Assembly: GCA_049597955.1 (NCBI GenBank)
Contig: JBMYND010000009.1
Location: 4,637-68,636 of the forward strand
Length of the DNA stretch: 64,000 bases
Source of the DNA: JAYPAN01 sp049597955
Lineage (GTDB): Bacteria > Pseudomonadota > Alphaproteobacteria > RS24
Reading direction: 5' to 3'
The translations under genes and the position numbers were made by a program. The notes under the pieces are model-generated. The model was given only the letters and a program-made list of their open reading frames with translations. It was not told the DNA's origin and searched no databases. Position 1 is the stretch's first letter. Each line of letters starts with the position of its first letter. Below, piece by piece: positions 1 through 9,089 of the stretch.

Positions 1-118
1 AGGTCGCGCAAACTGCCTGCGCGGCGCATCGCACAATATCTTTCTAACCGTGCGGCGAAACCGTCCTTTTGTCAATCGGAATGAGCAAAAGGCACAGGGG
101 GAAAAGAGAAATGCGCAC

Positions 119-1612
119 TTAGCCGCCCAGCACTTGCGCCAGCGCGGCACGCCAATCTGCCTGTTTGGCGGCGCGCCGGTCTTCGGCCATTATCGGCTCA
201 AAGCGCCGCTCAAGCGCCCAACCATCGGCCAATTGCGCCGGGCTGTCATACCAACCCAAAGACAGCATGGCGAGCATGGCCGCGCCGAGCGCCGTGGTCT
301 CGGTCATTTCAGGCCGGTCAATCGGACAGGCGCATAAATCAGCCAGATTTTGACACAGCCAGTCATTTGCCACCATGCCGCCATCAACCCGTAAAATCGG
401 CGGCACATCAAGACCGGCAGCGGCCATATCCGCCGCTATGGCGCGCAATAAATCATCGGTTTGCAAGGAGACGGATTCCAAAGCCGCGCGCATAATATCG
501 GCGCGCGCTGTATCGCGGGTCATGTTGAAAAAAGCCGCCCGCGCATCCGGCGCCCAATGCGGCGCACCAAGGCCGGTAAAGGCTGGCACAAGAACCGTCC
601 GGCTGTCGGGATTGGCCTGCGCCACCAGTGCTTCGCTGTCCGATGCTTTCTGCACGATACCAAGCCCGTCGCGCAACCATTGGACAATCGCCCCGGCCAT
701 AAAAATACTGCCTTCCAGCGCATAGCTGGTCTGCCCATTGAGCCGATAGCCAATCGTGGTCAACAGGCGATTGCCCGAGGCGACCGGCTTGTCGCCCGTA
801 TTGGCCAGCACAAAACAGCCCGTGCCATAGGTTGACTTGACCATGCCCGGCGTGAAACAGGCTTGACCGAAAGCGGCTGCTTGCTGGTCACCGGCAATGC
901 CGCAAATCGGCAAACAAACGCCCAGCACTTCTGCCGCGCTTGTGCCGAAATCGGCGGCGCAATCTTTCACTTCCGGCAAAATTGCGGTCGGCACATTGAA
1001 CAGCGACAATAATGCCGTGTCCCATTTATTGTCATGGATATTGTAAAGGCTGGTGCGCGCCGCATTTGTGGCATCGGTGGCATGACTTGTGCGATTGGTG
1101 AGTTGCCAGACCAGCCAACTGTCAATCGTGCCGCAAGCCAATTCGCCAGCTTCTGCCCGTGCGCGCGCTTCCGGCACATGGTCAAGCAACCAGCCTATTT
1201 TGCTGGCTGAAAAATACGGGTCGAGCAATAATCCGGTTTTGGCGGTGATGGTGGCTTCATGTCCGGCGGCGCGCAAAGCCTCGCATGTCTGCGCGGTGCG
1301 CCGGTCTTGCCAGACAATCGCATGATGCACCGGCTTGCCGGTTGCCCGCTCCCATAGCACCACGGTCTCGCGCTGATTGGTTATCGCAATTCCGGCAAAA
1401 TTATCGGCCCCGCAATCTTGCAAAACTTTTTTGCACACGGCCAATGTCGTGTCCCATATCTCATTGGCATCATGCTCAACCCAACCATCTTCGGGAAATA
1501 TCTGGCGAAACTCCTGCTGCGCGACACCTTGCACATGACCGGATGCGTCAATTGCCAGCGCCCGCGATGAGGTTGTTCCCTGGTCAATACTGAGAATAAG
1601 CTTTTCTGCCAT
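119..1612 (-). CDS. glpK: glycerol kinase
   Basis: Phosphorylates glycerol to sn-glycerol 3-phosphate with ATP in the cytoplasm. The 497-residue product has the FGGY-kinase layout and a length close to other GlpK proteins. Residues 10-17 read DQGTTSSR (the phosphate-binding loop), followed by DGWVEHDANEIW, GIAGDQQAA and a late GGMVAND segment. I chose the ATG at 1612, preceded by AAAGGGCGG, over a GTG at 1630 that would add six residues. It is divergent from nadK and stands alone: no glpF, glpD or glpR is visible. Bases 1-118 downstream hold no gene I can support. An inverted repeat CCTTTTG/CAAAAGG (65-71 and 86-92) lies there without a U-run. Confidence 0.96.
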   Translation of the reverse strand: MAEKLILSIDQGTTSSRALAIDASGHVQGVAQQEFRQIFPEDGWVEHDANEIWDTTLAVCKKVLQDCGADNFAGIAITNQRETVVLWERATGKPVHHAIVWQDRRTAQTCEALRAAGHEATITAKTGLLLDPYFSASKIGWLLDHVPEARARAEAGELACGTIDSWLVWQLTNRTSHATDATNAARTSLYNIHDNKWDTALLSLFNVPTAILPEVKDCAADFGTSAAEVLGVCLPICGIAGDQQAAAFGQACFTPGMVKSTYGTGCFVLANTGDKPVASGNRLLTTIGYRLNGQTSYALEGSIFMAGAIVQWLRDGLGIVQKASDSEALVAQANPDSRTVLVPAFTGLGAPHWAPDARAAFFNMTRDTARADIMRAALESVSLQTDDLLRAIAADMAAAGLDVPPILRVDGGMVANDWLCQNLADLCACPIDRPEMTETTALGAAMLAMLSLGWYDSPAQLADGWALERRFEPIMAEDRRAAKQADWRAALAQVLGG

Positions 1613-1784
1613 AGCGCACCGCCCTTTCACCTAACGGCCAATAGTGTAGCGCGCCGCGCGCCGGACGGGTAGGCTGTATTTCTTGTCAAAACAGGGTTAA
1701 ACAATGCTAAGACAGAACCATTGCGGGGTGTCGCGCGTATAGCCCCGCATATAGCGATGACACTCAGGAACTGACATAAATCAA

Positions 1785-2561
1785 ATGGCAGAAAAACCTT
1801 CCAAAAAGCTGGCTTTTGTGGCCAGCGCCGGTGCCGAGGCGCAGGCGGCGCAAAAGACGCTGACGGCGGCTTATGGCGGCGTCGCGCCCGATGAGGCCGA
1901 TGTGATTGTCGCGCTTGGCGGTGATGGCATGATGCTGCAAACCATGCATGCCAATATGCGCACCGGCACACCGATTTTCGGCATGAATCATGGCTCTGTG
2001 GGTTTTTTGATGAACCGCTATAGCGAAGCAGATTTGCTTGACCGGCTGGACAAGTCGAATATGACAGTGCTGTATCCGCTGCTGATGACCGCCCGCGACA
2101 GTTCCGGCAAGATGCATGAGGCGCTGGCCATTAACGAGGTTTCGCTGCTGCGTCAGACAGCACAGGCAGCCAAGCTGGAAATCTCGGTTGACGGGCGGGT
2201 GCGGATGGATGAGCTGGTCTGCGACGGCATACTCATGGCGACGCCGGCTGGCAGCACAGCCTATAATCTTTCCGCCCATGGGCCGATTTTGCCAATCGAT
2301 GCCAAGCTGATGGCACTGACGCCAATTTCCGCCTTTCGGCCAAGACGCTGGCGCGGTGCCTTGCTGCCGGAAAATGCCGAGGTTCAGATAAAGACATTGG
2401 AAAGTGAAAAACGACCAATCAGCGCCGTTGCCGACCATGCCGAATTTCGCGACATTGTCGAGGTCAGCGTCAAGCAGCAGCGCAAGCACCAGCTTTTCAT
2501 TTTATTCGATGATGACCACAGCCTTGACGAGCGTGTGCTGGCCGAACAATTTATGCCATAG
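1785..2561 (+). CDS. nadK: NAD kinase
   Basis: Phosphorylates NAD+ to NADP+ and so sets the NADPH pool. The 258-residue product has the family GGDG motif at residues 45-48 (ALGGDGMML), the downstream INE motif, and TPAGSTAYNLSAHGP, which corresponds to the conserved TPTGSTAY segment. Length is typical of short proteobacterial NadK proteins. The closest SD-like string (AGGAAC) lies rather far from the ATG. It is divergent from glpK and ends 14 bp from the convergent NUDIX gene. Confidence 0.95.
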   Translation: MAEKPSKKLAFVASAGAEAQAAQKTLTAAYGGVAPDEADVIVALGGDGMMLQTMHANMRTGTPIFGMNHGSVGFLMNRYSEADLLDRLDKSNMTVLYPLLMTARDSSGKMHEALAINEVSLLRQTAQAAKLEISVDGRVRMDELVCDGILMATPAGSTAYNLSAHGPILPIDAKLMALTPISAFRPRRWRGALLPENAEVQIKTLESEKRPISAVADHAEFRDIVEVSVKQQRKHQLFILFDDDHSLDERVLAEQFMP

Positions 2562-2575
2562 GCTCGGCTCCGGCA

Positions 2576-3355
2576 TCACAGCCCGCGGGTAATATCCTCG
2601 CGCGGGTCGCCATAACCGGCATTGGCCTGAATCCGCAGAAATGTCTTGTCGCCATCTTGCTCGACAAAGGGTTGCACCGTCACCACATTGCCGCATTTAT
2701 CCAGCGCATCGGCGACATTGGCGCGCTCGGCCAGCATTTGCAGATTCATCCGTGTCGGAAAAATCACCGTGCGCTTGCCGGCATCGGCATCGGCCATGGC
2801 TTGAGCCGGTGAAATCCAAATACTGTCCACGCTTTCGCTGCCATCATGCGCGCCAATATGGCCTTCCGGCGCGCGGGTCAGGTAAAAATATGTGTCAAAG
2901 CGCTTTTTCATCATATCCGGCGTTTTCCAATGGGCGAAATGACCCAGCGCATCAACGGCAAATTCAATACCCGCCTGCTCGGCAAAATCCAGCATAGTCG
3001 CGTCACGATTATTGAACCGGTCGCGCCAATCCGACAATTCCTTCAAATGGTCGGCCGAGATAAAGCTGTCACCGCCTTTCGGGCGGGCCAGCAAAATGCC
3101 ACATTCCTCAAAAGCTTCACGAATTGAGGCAATGCGATAAGCCAATTCGGCATCTTGCAAATGCTCGGCTGCCCCGCAATGGGCGCGCAAGCCAGCGTCA
3201 AAATCAGCATTATCCACCTTGCCGCCGGGAAACACCAAGGCACCTGAGGCAAAATCAATTTGATGGTGGCGCACCACCATAAAGACTTCGAGGCCATCAG
3301 GAATATCGCGCACAATCAACACCGTGGCGGCCGGAATAAATGGATTTTCGGACAT
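2576..3355 (-). CDS. NUDIX hydrolase, NUDT19/RP2-like
   Basis: Predicted pyrophosphohydrolase of a nucleoside-diphosphate-linked substrate. The 259-residue product starts at ATG 3355, preceded by CAAGGGAGAGTTTAAC; an upstream extension in the same frame lacks family similarity. It shows FPGGKVD and then, after an insertion, SIREAFEECGIL, which is the split Nudix box of the NUDT19-type branch. CoA derivatives are a possible substrate by that resemblance, but this is inference. It begins 1 bp after the MFS gene stop, so the two are probably co-transcribed. Confidence 0.85.
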   Translation of the reverse strand: MSENPFIPAATVLIVRDIPDGLEVFMVVRHHQIDFASGALVFPGGKVDNADFDAGLRAHCGAAEHLQDAELAYRIASIREAFEECGILLARPKGGDSFISADHLKELSDWRDRFNNRDATMLDFAEQAGIEFAVDALGHFAHWKTPDMMKKRFDTYFYLTRAPEGHIGAHDGSESVDSIWISPAQAMADADAGKRTVIFPTRMNLQMLAERANVADALDKCGNVVTVQPFVEQDGDKTFLRIQANAGYGDPREDITRGL

Positions 3356-3356
3356 G

Positions 3357-4583
3357 TTAAACTCTCCCTTGTGGCGGTATTTTAGCCGCCGCCACGCCAA
3401 AGGCAAGCGCGACGACGATAAACAGATAGGCCAGCCCCCATGCGGCAATAACCGCAAAGCTGATACCGGCATCAATGGCAAAGCCGAATATCACCGGCGC
3501 GGCGGCGGTTGCTGTCACCCCAAAAGCCGATGTCAGCGACCTTATCGCCCCCAAATGCCGAGTGCCGAAAAGTTCCGGCCACAGGCTGCCGCTCAAAGGC
3601 GCACCAAGGCCAAGATTGACACCGATAAGGCACATATAAACATGCGGTGTAATGCTGCCGAACAGATTATCGGTGAAGACAAGCAGCGACAGGGCCAGCA
3701 TAAGCGGCAGCGCGCTGACCGGCAGAAGACGGCGCGCCGAAAATCGGTCTATCAATGGCCCCATCAATAGCGACACCACCACTTTGACAACAGCATAAAG
3801 CGTGAAGCCCAAAGCCAGTGCCGCCAACGGCCACCCACGCGCATCAGCCAATGCGAGCTGGTGAAAAAACAGGCCGGTCAACAAAAAGGGCGAGGATGTA
3901 TAAAGCGGCAAAACACAGTAAAACCGCCAATCGCCCAACACTTCCCCGCGCGCCATGCCAGTATCTGCATCCTCAGCATGCGCGCCGATTTTAGCCGAGC
4001 GTGGCGGCTCATAGCGGGTCAGAAACACTTGCAGCGGCAAAGCCAGAAACAGCAGGAACAGGCCGAAAATCAACCAGTTTTGTTGCCAGGAAAAATAAGC
4101 CAGCCCGGCCACGGCAATGATTGGCAAAACGCCCTCCGCCGTGGCATAGCCCAATTGCACCAAAGACACAGCCTGCCCGCGATGCGCCACATAAGCCCGC
4201 CCGGTCGCTGTCACGCCGGTATGCGGCGCCAGCGCCTGACCGAAATGGCGCAGGCCGAACAGGGCTATCGCCAAAAGCGCAATATGATTGGCCAACCCCA
4301 TCAGCAAGGCCGCCAAGCCGAGGCCGACAAATACAAAAACGGTAAAGACAGGCAATCTGATCTCGTCAATCAGCTTGCCGGTATAAAGCAGGGCCGCCGC
4401 ACTCAATAATGTCACGGTAGAATAAAGCGCGCCAAAGCCGCTATTGGACAGGCCGAATTGCAATTTTATGGCATCGGCATAAAGCGAGATGAAAAATGTC
4501 TGCCCGAAATTGGACAGCGCCATCATCAAAAAGCCGAAAACCAGAAAGCGATATTGCGCGCGGATAAAGGCGAAATAGGTCAT
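3357..4583 (-). CDS. MFS transporter
   Basis: Inner-membrane carrier of the major facilitator superfamily. The 408 residues form about twelve hydrophobic segments in two halves, with a typical first helix followed by FGLSNSGFGALYS and then a short basic/acidic loop (GKLIDEIRLP) after helix 2. A cytosolic middle loop holds charged residues around 200-225. I cannot name the substrate. It lies directly upstream of the NUDIX gene with a 1-bp gap, which suggests a shared transcript, and is downstream of the DksA-type gene on the same strand. Confidence 0.85.
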   Translation of the reverse strand: MTYFAFIRAQYRFLVFGFLMMALSNFGQTFFISLYADAIKLQFGLSNSGFGALYSTVTLLSAAALLYTGKLIDEIRLPVFTVFVFVGLGLAALLMGLANHIALLAIALFGLRHFGQALAPHTGVTATGRAYVAHRGQAVSLVQLGYATAEGVLPIIAVAGLAYFSWQQNWLIFGLFLLFLALPLQVFLTRYEPPRSAKIGAHAEDADTGMARGEVLGDWRFYCVLPLYTSSPFLLTGLFFHQLALADARGWPLAALALGFTLYAVVKVVVSLLMGPLIDRFSARRLLPVSALPLMLALSLLVFTDNLFGSITPHVYMCLIGVNLGLGAPLSGSLWPELFGTRHLGAIRSLTSAFGVTATAAAPVIFGFAIDAGISFAVIAAWGLAYLFIVVALAFGVAAAKIPPQGRV

Positions 4584-4660
4584 GGCTGGCTATAGCCTGC
4601 CCATTGGCACAAGACAATAAGCCCATCTCATAAAACATATCATAGAAATATGGCACAAGC

Positions 4661-5005
4661 TCAGCGCGCATGGGAAAGACAGGTCGGCGTGGCCGGGTCA
4701 AGCGCCAGCCTTTTGCTTTCAATATCTTCGCCGCAAGTGACACAATAGCCGTAATCGCCGGTCTCCAGCCGCTCAAGCGCCGCCTCTATGCGTTTCAGGC
4801 GCAGCCGTCTTTGGCGCTCCATTTCAGCCGCCATGGCTTGTTGCTGCATGGCATCCATGCGCGACAGACGCCCCTGCACGCTTTGGTCAAGCTCAACCGG
4901 CGCGCCGGACGGCTCGGCACTGTCCATCAGCGCCCGCAACTCTGCCTGCTCGGCCAGCAAAATATCGCGTATTTTTGCTTCTTGATTTGCATCATCACCT
5001 GTCAT
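4661..5005 (-). CDS. DksA/TraR-family zinc-finger protein
   Basis: Short (114 aa) relative of DksA/TraR, proteins that bind the RNA polymerase secondary channel. An N-terminal helical part (DILLAEQAELRALMDSAE, then the QQQAMAAEMERQRR helix) leads into LERLETGDYGYC, the family hallmark just before the zinc finger. The finger reads C-V-T-C, 17 residues, then C-L-S-H, so the fourth ligand is His rather than the usual Cys. I prefer ATG 5005; a GTG at 5023 would add MPKLIA. It is divergent from the CoA-transferase gene with only 35 bp between the start codons. Confidence 0.85.
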   Translation of the reverse strand: MTGDDANQEAKIRDILLAEQAELRALMDSAEPSGAPVELDQSVQGRLSRMDAMQQQAMAAEMERQRRLRLKRIEAALERLETGDYGYCVTCGEDIESKRLALDPATPTCLSHAR

Positions 5006-5040
5006 GGCTATAAGCTTAGGCACTCAGGGAGGAAATTACC

Positions 5041-6249
5041 ATGCTAGAAGGTGTAAAAGTAATTGAGATGGCGACTTATGTGGCCGCGCCATCGGCCGGT
5101 GGCATTATGTCTGATTGGGGGGCCGATGTGATTAAAATCGAGCCGCTTTCCGGTTGCCCCATGCGTAAATTTTATGCCTCGGCCATGACCGATGACTATC
5201 CGGACAATCCGATTTCCGCGCTTGATAATCGCGGCAAGCGGGCGATTGCCGTCAATACCTCCACTGCCGAAGGGCAAGAGATTGTCCGCAAGCTGGTCGC
5301 CGAGGCGGATGTCTTTTTGACCAATGTGCGCCCCGGCCAATTGAAAAAACAAGGGCTTGATTATGACAGTCTGAAACCGCTCAATGAAAAACTGGTCTAT
5401 GCCAGCGTGACCGGTTTTGGCCTTGAGGGCGAAGAAGCCGACAAGCCGGGCTTTGACACAGCCGCTTTTTGGTCAAAATCCGGCTTTGGCTGGATTATGA
5501 CACCGAAAGGCTCTGCCCCTGCCCCGTTGCGCACAGCTGCCGGTGACCATATAACCGGCATTGCCACCACAAGCGGCATATTGGCGGCGCTGTTTCAGGC
5601 GCAACGCACCGGCAAAGGCACGCTGGTTGAAAGCTCGCTCATCCGCACCGCCTCCTATGCGGCGGGATGCGATTACGGCACTTATTTGCGCTATGGCCGC
5701 ATTGCCCGCTCCCGTCCGCGCGAAGAAGCCGTGCAGCCGGTCGCCAATTTCTTCAAAACCGCCGATGATTATTGGGTCATGCTGACCACCCGCCCCGGCG
5801 AGCCGGATTGGCCCGATTTCATGCGTGCGCTGGAATTGGAGGAGCTTATTGAAGACCCGCGCTTTTTGACTTTGCGCGACCGCCGCCGCAATGGCCCGGA
5901 ATTGGTCAAGCTGATGGATGCCAAATTTGAGCAACGGACATTGGCCGAATGGCGCATAAGGCTGGATGAGGCAAAAGTTGTCTGGTCGCCCGTGCAGGAT
6001 TTCGACCAAGCCATTGCCGACCCGCAAATGCAGGCCGCCGGTTGTTTTGTTGATATGCCAAAACCCGACGGCACCAGCTATCGCAATCCGGCCTCACCGA
6101 TACGCTTCCGCGATGACAGCACTGACCCGAAAGGGCCATTGCCGGAAGTCGGCGAGCATACGCTGGATGTTTTACGCGATATGGGCATAGATGAGGAGAC
6201 ATGCCAGAACTGGCTGGAGCAAAAAATCATCGGCCAATATTCAGGCTAA
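5041..6249 (+). CDS. CaiB/BaiF-type CoA transferase (family III)
   Basis: Family III CoA transferase, moving CoA between carboxylic acids; the substrate is unknown. The 402-residue product begins MLEGVKVIEMATYVAAPSAG, continues with DWGADVIKIEP and NRGKRAIAVN, and has VFLTNVRPG, all typical of the family. The conserved aspartate region aligns with PGFDTAAFWSKSGF (about residues 137-150). A strong SD, GGGAGGAAATTACC, precedes the ATG. Its stop overlaps the stop of the convergent MATE gene by 4 bp. No acyl-CoA gene lies immediately beside it to suggest the pathway. Confidence 0.9.
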   Translation: MLEGVKVIEMATYVAAPSAGGIMSDWGADVIKIEPLSGCPMRKFYASAMTDDYPDNPISALDNRGKRAIAVNTSTAEGQEIVRKLVAEADVFLTNVRPGQLKKQGLDYDSLKPLNEKLVYASVTGFGLEGEEADKPGFDTAAFWSKSGFGWIMTPKGSAPAPLRTAAGDHITGIATTSGILAALFQAQRTGKGTLVESSLIRTASYAAGCDYGTYLRYGRIARSRPREEAVQPVANFFKTADDYWVMLTTRPGEPDWPDFMRALELEELIEDPRFLTLRDRRRNGPELVKLMDAKFEQRTLAEWRIRLDEAKVVWSPVQDFDQAIADPQMQAAGCFVDMPKPDGTSYRNPASPIRFRDDSTDPKGPLPEVGEHTLDVLRDMGIDEETCQNWLEQKIIGQYSG

Positions 6250-7598
6250 TCAGCTTGCGGGACGGCATGGGTCAGGCTTTGCCTGTCCAGCCAGCGATAG
6301 CGCAGGGCAACCAAGATGAACGGCACCAGCGTGCCGACCAGCACGCCATCGACAATGCCCATTGCCCCGCGATTGAAAACAAACATGAAAATATAAGTGG
6401 CCGGCATCATCACCACACCATAGGAGAACAGATGCAGCAAAGTCGGCACCCAAGTATCGCCGCGCGCACGCAGTGACATGGTCAGCAAGGACTGGCCGGT
6501 ATCGCAAATCACGCCAATGGCGGCATAGGCAATCATGGCCGCCGCCAGTGTCACCACGGCGGCATCCTTGGTATAAAATCCGGCAGCCATATCGGCAAAG
6601 GCAAACATGAAAGCCGCCGCGCCAATCATAAATATTGTTTGCAAAGCCAGTCCCAGCCAGGCCCAGCGCGTCACCGCCGCATGGTCGCCTGCGCCATAGG
6701 CATTGCCAACACTGACCGATGTGGCCACGCCAAAGCCCAAACCAATCATAAAAAACAGGGCGAAGACATTTATCATAATCACATTGGCCGCAACCACAGT
6801 TGCGCCAATCAGACCGGCAAACAGCGCCAGCGCATTGAAAGCGGTGTTTTCCATGCCCATGGACAGGCCGGACGCATAGCCAATACGCCGCAAATCGCGC
6901 CCGCCCGCCCAATTCCATTTCGGCAAATTATCAAGACCATATTTTTCATGGTCAACAAACAGCCAGACATAGCCGAGAATGGCAATCACCTGCATGACAC
7001 GCACAATAAAGGTTGCCCAAATCGAGCCTTCCGCGCCCAGTTCCGGCAGGCCATACAGGCCATAGACCAGCAAATAATTGGCAAACACATTTATCACATT
7101 GGCAGCCAGCATGATAATCATGCCGGGGCGCGGATTGCGCGTGCCTTCAAGGAAAAAGCCGGTGGTCATGTGGATCGCTGCCAAGGGCAGGCTGAGGCCG
7201 GCAATAAAGGAAATCCGCCCGCCCTTTTCAGCCATTTCCGGCGTTTGCCCGGTCAGCAATAAAAACTGTTCGCCAAAGGCGCAAAACACAAAGCCGAGCA
7301 AACCCAAGGCAAAACCCCAAGGAAGGGCTTGCCACCATATTGCCCCGGCCTGTTTCAACTTACCCGCGCCGAAATTATTCGACACCAGAACCGGCGTTCC
7401 CATCAACAGGCCAATCAGAATGAGAATATAGATATTGCTCGGCACCATGCCGATACCGGCATAGGCCAAATGCTCCGCCGCATAGCGTCCGACCATCACC
7501 GTATCGGTGATTGACAGGGTGAGAATGCCGGCGCGGTTTATCACCACCGGCCAGGCAAGATTGAGCAGGGTCAGGCTGTCACGCCGCAGGCTGGCCAT
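6246..7598 (-). CDS. MATE-family efflux transporter
   Basis: Inner-membrane multidrug/toxin extrusion carrier of the MATE/DinF type, about 450 residues with twelve hydrophobic segments. The N-terminus (LLNLAWPVVINRAGILTLS, then ITDTVMVGRY) and the matching second-half segment (GYASGLSMGMENTAFNALAL) show the internal two-fold repeat of the family. Substrates are not predictable from sequence. It starts 2 bp after the nitroreductase stop, so a two-gene nitroreductase-MATE operon is likely, perhaps for detoxification. Its stop codon overlaps that of the CoA transferase. Confidence 0.9.
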   Translation of the reverse strand: MASLRRDSLTLLNLAWPVVINRAGILTLSITDTVMVGRYAAEHLAYAGIGMVPSNIYILILIGLLMGTPVLVSNNFGAGKLKQAGAIWWQALPWGFALGLLGFVFCAFGEQFLLLTGQTPEMAEKGGRISFIAGLSLPLAAIHMTTGFFLEGTRNPRPGMIIMLAANVINVFANYLLVYGLYGLPELGAEGSIWATFIVRVMQVIAILGYVWLFVDHEKYGLDNLPKWNWAGGRDLRRIGYASGLSMGMENTAFNALALFAGLIGATVVAANVIMINVFALFFMIGLGFGVATSVSVGNAYGAGDHAAVTRWAWLGLALQTIFMIGAAAFMFAFADMAAGFYTKDAAVVTLAAAMIAYAAIGVICDTGQSLLTMSLRARGDTWVPTLLHLFSYGVVMMPATYIFMFVFNRGAMGIVDGVLVGTLVPFILVALRYRWLDRQSLTHAVPQAD

Positions 7599-7600
7599 GA

Positions 7601-8170
7601 CTATTCCGCCAGCCCGTAGGCAACAATATCTTCCAAGTCAGGGCGCGGGCGCTCGGCGGGCGGCTCACTGGCCGTGCCAATATAAATAAATCCGGCAATC
7701 TCATCTTCTGGCTTGCCGCCCAGCCGCGCTTTCACCTGTTCGTCATAAGCAGCAGCACCGGTCAGCCATTGCGCGGCAAAGCCCATCGCCTGCGCTGCCA
7801 GCAATAAATTCATACAGGCCGCGCCGGCGGATAAGAGCTGTTCGCTGCGCGGTATTTTCGGATGCGCGACCGGTGTCGCCAAAACACCAATCACGCAAGG
7901 CGCGCGGGTGAATTGCGCTTGCGCCGCCTGCGCTTCGGCGTCGCTTGCCGTTTCAGCCAGCCCGTCGCGTGCAACATCCCCCAATTCAGCGCGTGCATCG
8001 CCTTCAAGCACGATAAACCGCCACGGCGCCAACTTGCCATGATCCGGCACACGCGCTGCCACAGCCAGCAAATCGCCAAGCTGCGCCGCATCCGGCCCGG
8101 GCATTGTCATATTGCGCGCCAAAACCGAGCGTCGCCGCTTCAAAAAAGACAGAACCTCCTGATGGGTCAT
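7601..8170 (-). CDS. nitroreductase family protein, YdjA-like
   Basis: Compact FMN-dependent oxidoreductase of the nitroreductase fold (189 aa, the usual size of YdjA-like members). RRRSVLARNM near residue 12 corresponds to the FMN-binding RRS motif; VPDHGKLAPWRFIVL corresponds to the PDHGxLxPWRF motif of the YdjA subgroup. AAQAMGFAAQWLTG and a C-terminal GFIYIGT complete the fold. The natural substrate is unknown. It is the first gene of a probable operon with the MATE transporter. The 133 bp between it and the divergent gene at 8304 hold both promoters. Confidence 0.88.
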   Translation of the reverse strand: MTHQEVLSFLKRRRSVLARNMTMPGPDAAQLGDLLAVAARVPDHGKLAPWRFIVLEGDARAELGDVARDGLAETASDAEAQAAQAQFTRAPCVIGVLATPVAHPKIPRSEQLLSAGAACMNLLLAAQAMGFAAQWLTGAAAYDEQVKARLGGKPEDEIAGFIYIGTASEPPAERPRPDLEDIVAYGLAE

Positions 8171-8303
8171 TTGAAATTATTCCCTTCCATGCAGAAGTGA
8201 CATATCCTTACCCATAAGAAAGGTCAACAAAATCGCCTTATCGCCTTTTGAAAGAGGCAATCAAATGGCGCATTTGGCCGTTGCGCAATAAGGCAAAACC
8301 GCA

Positions 8304-9089
8304 ATGACAAGATGGACGATAATTCTGACGGCAGCTTTCCTCGCCGCTTATGCCGCCCTATCCGCCAATGCGGCGGCTTGGCTGCAAGAAGAGGGGACGG
8401 GTATTGTCATCATCAAGCAGGAAAGCGCGCAACAAAATTTCGCCGCGCCATCCGGTTTGAGCTATGACCAAAAGCTGCGCTTTCAAGAAATCTATGGCGA
8501 ATATGGCCTGACACCGCGCTTCACCCTGACCGCAAAACAGGGCCGTCAGAAATACAGCCTGTCCAATCGCCATGCCATGCATGATTTGACGCAAAGCGGC
8601 CTGCGCATCGCAACACCGGCATTGGCCAGCGGTCTTTTGCCGCCCTTCACCTATGATATTTTGAGCAAGCTGGCCGAGCCGACCCGCCTTGACCGCCAGA
8701 AAAAGGCGGCGTTGCATATTTTCGCCATGCATTATGCAGGTGAAACCGCGCCCGGTCTTGCCATTGAATTGGCCGATAAGATATTCACGCCAAACTGGTC
8801 TTTCATCCAAAGCCTGCGCCTGTCACAAAGCCGGTCATCGCGGCTGCATTGGTCACAAGCAAGCTGGTCTTGGGTGGCGGGCTATCGCAACCGGCTGTTT
8901 TATGGACGCCGGGCCGAGATATTCGAAGACGGCAAATCCGGCTATCGCGATATCCGGCAATATGATTTTGTTGAATATGGGTTTCGCGACAGTTCGCTTG
9001 CCTTGCGAGTGGCGCGCGGGCGTCTGCTCAATGTGCCGCAATTGCCCGGCGGTCGGCTGACGCAAATCAGCCTGCACAAGCGATTTTAA
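8304..9089 (+). CDS. uncharacterised secreted protein
   Basis: I do not recognise this 261-residue protein. The N-terminus is a signal peptide (basic MTRW, a hydrophobic stretch to about residue 20, then a small-residue ANAAA cleavage site). The rest is rich in aromatic and charged residues, with short repeated-looking beta segments such as SWVAGYRNRLFYGRRAEIF and YDFVEYGFRDSSLALRVARG. That could be an outer-membrane-associated beta structure, but this is inference. Its stop overlaps the convergent thrS stop by 4 bp, and it has no operon partner. Confidence 0.7.
   Translation: MTRWTIILTAAFLAAYAALSANAAAWLQEEGTGIVIIKQESAQQNFAAPSGLSYDQKLRFQEIYGEYGLTPRFTLTAKQGRQKYSLSNRHAMHDLTQSGLRIATPALASGLLPPFTYDILSKLAEPTRLDRQKKAALHIFAMHYAGETAPGLAIELADKIFTPNWSFIQSLRLSQSRSSRLHWSQASWSWVAGYRNRLFYGRRAEIFEDGKSGYRDIRQYDFVEYGFRDSSLALRVARGRLLNVPQLPGGRLTQISLHKRF

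Noticed and set aside
65..92. Inverted repeat CCTTTTG/CAAAAGG as a glpK terminator
   Set aside because: The stem is short and A/T-rich with a 14-base loop and no U-run follows on the minus strand.
1764..2489. 241-codon open frame on the minus strand
   Set aside because: Antisense to nadK, which has the GGDG and GSTAY motifs.
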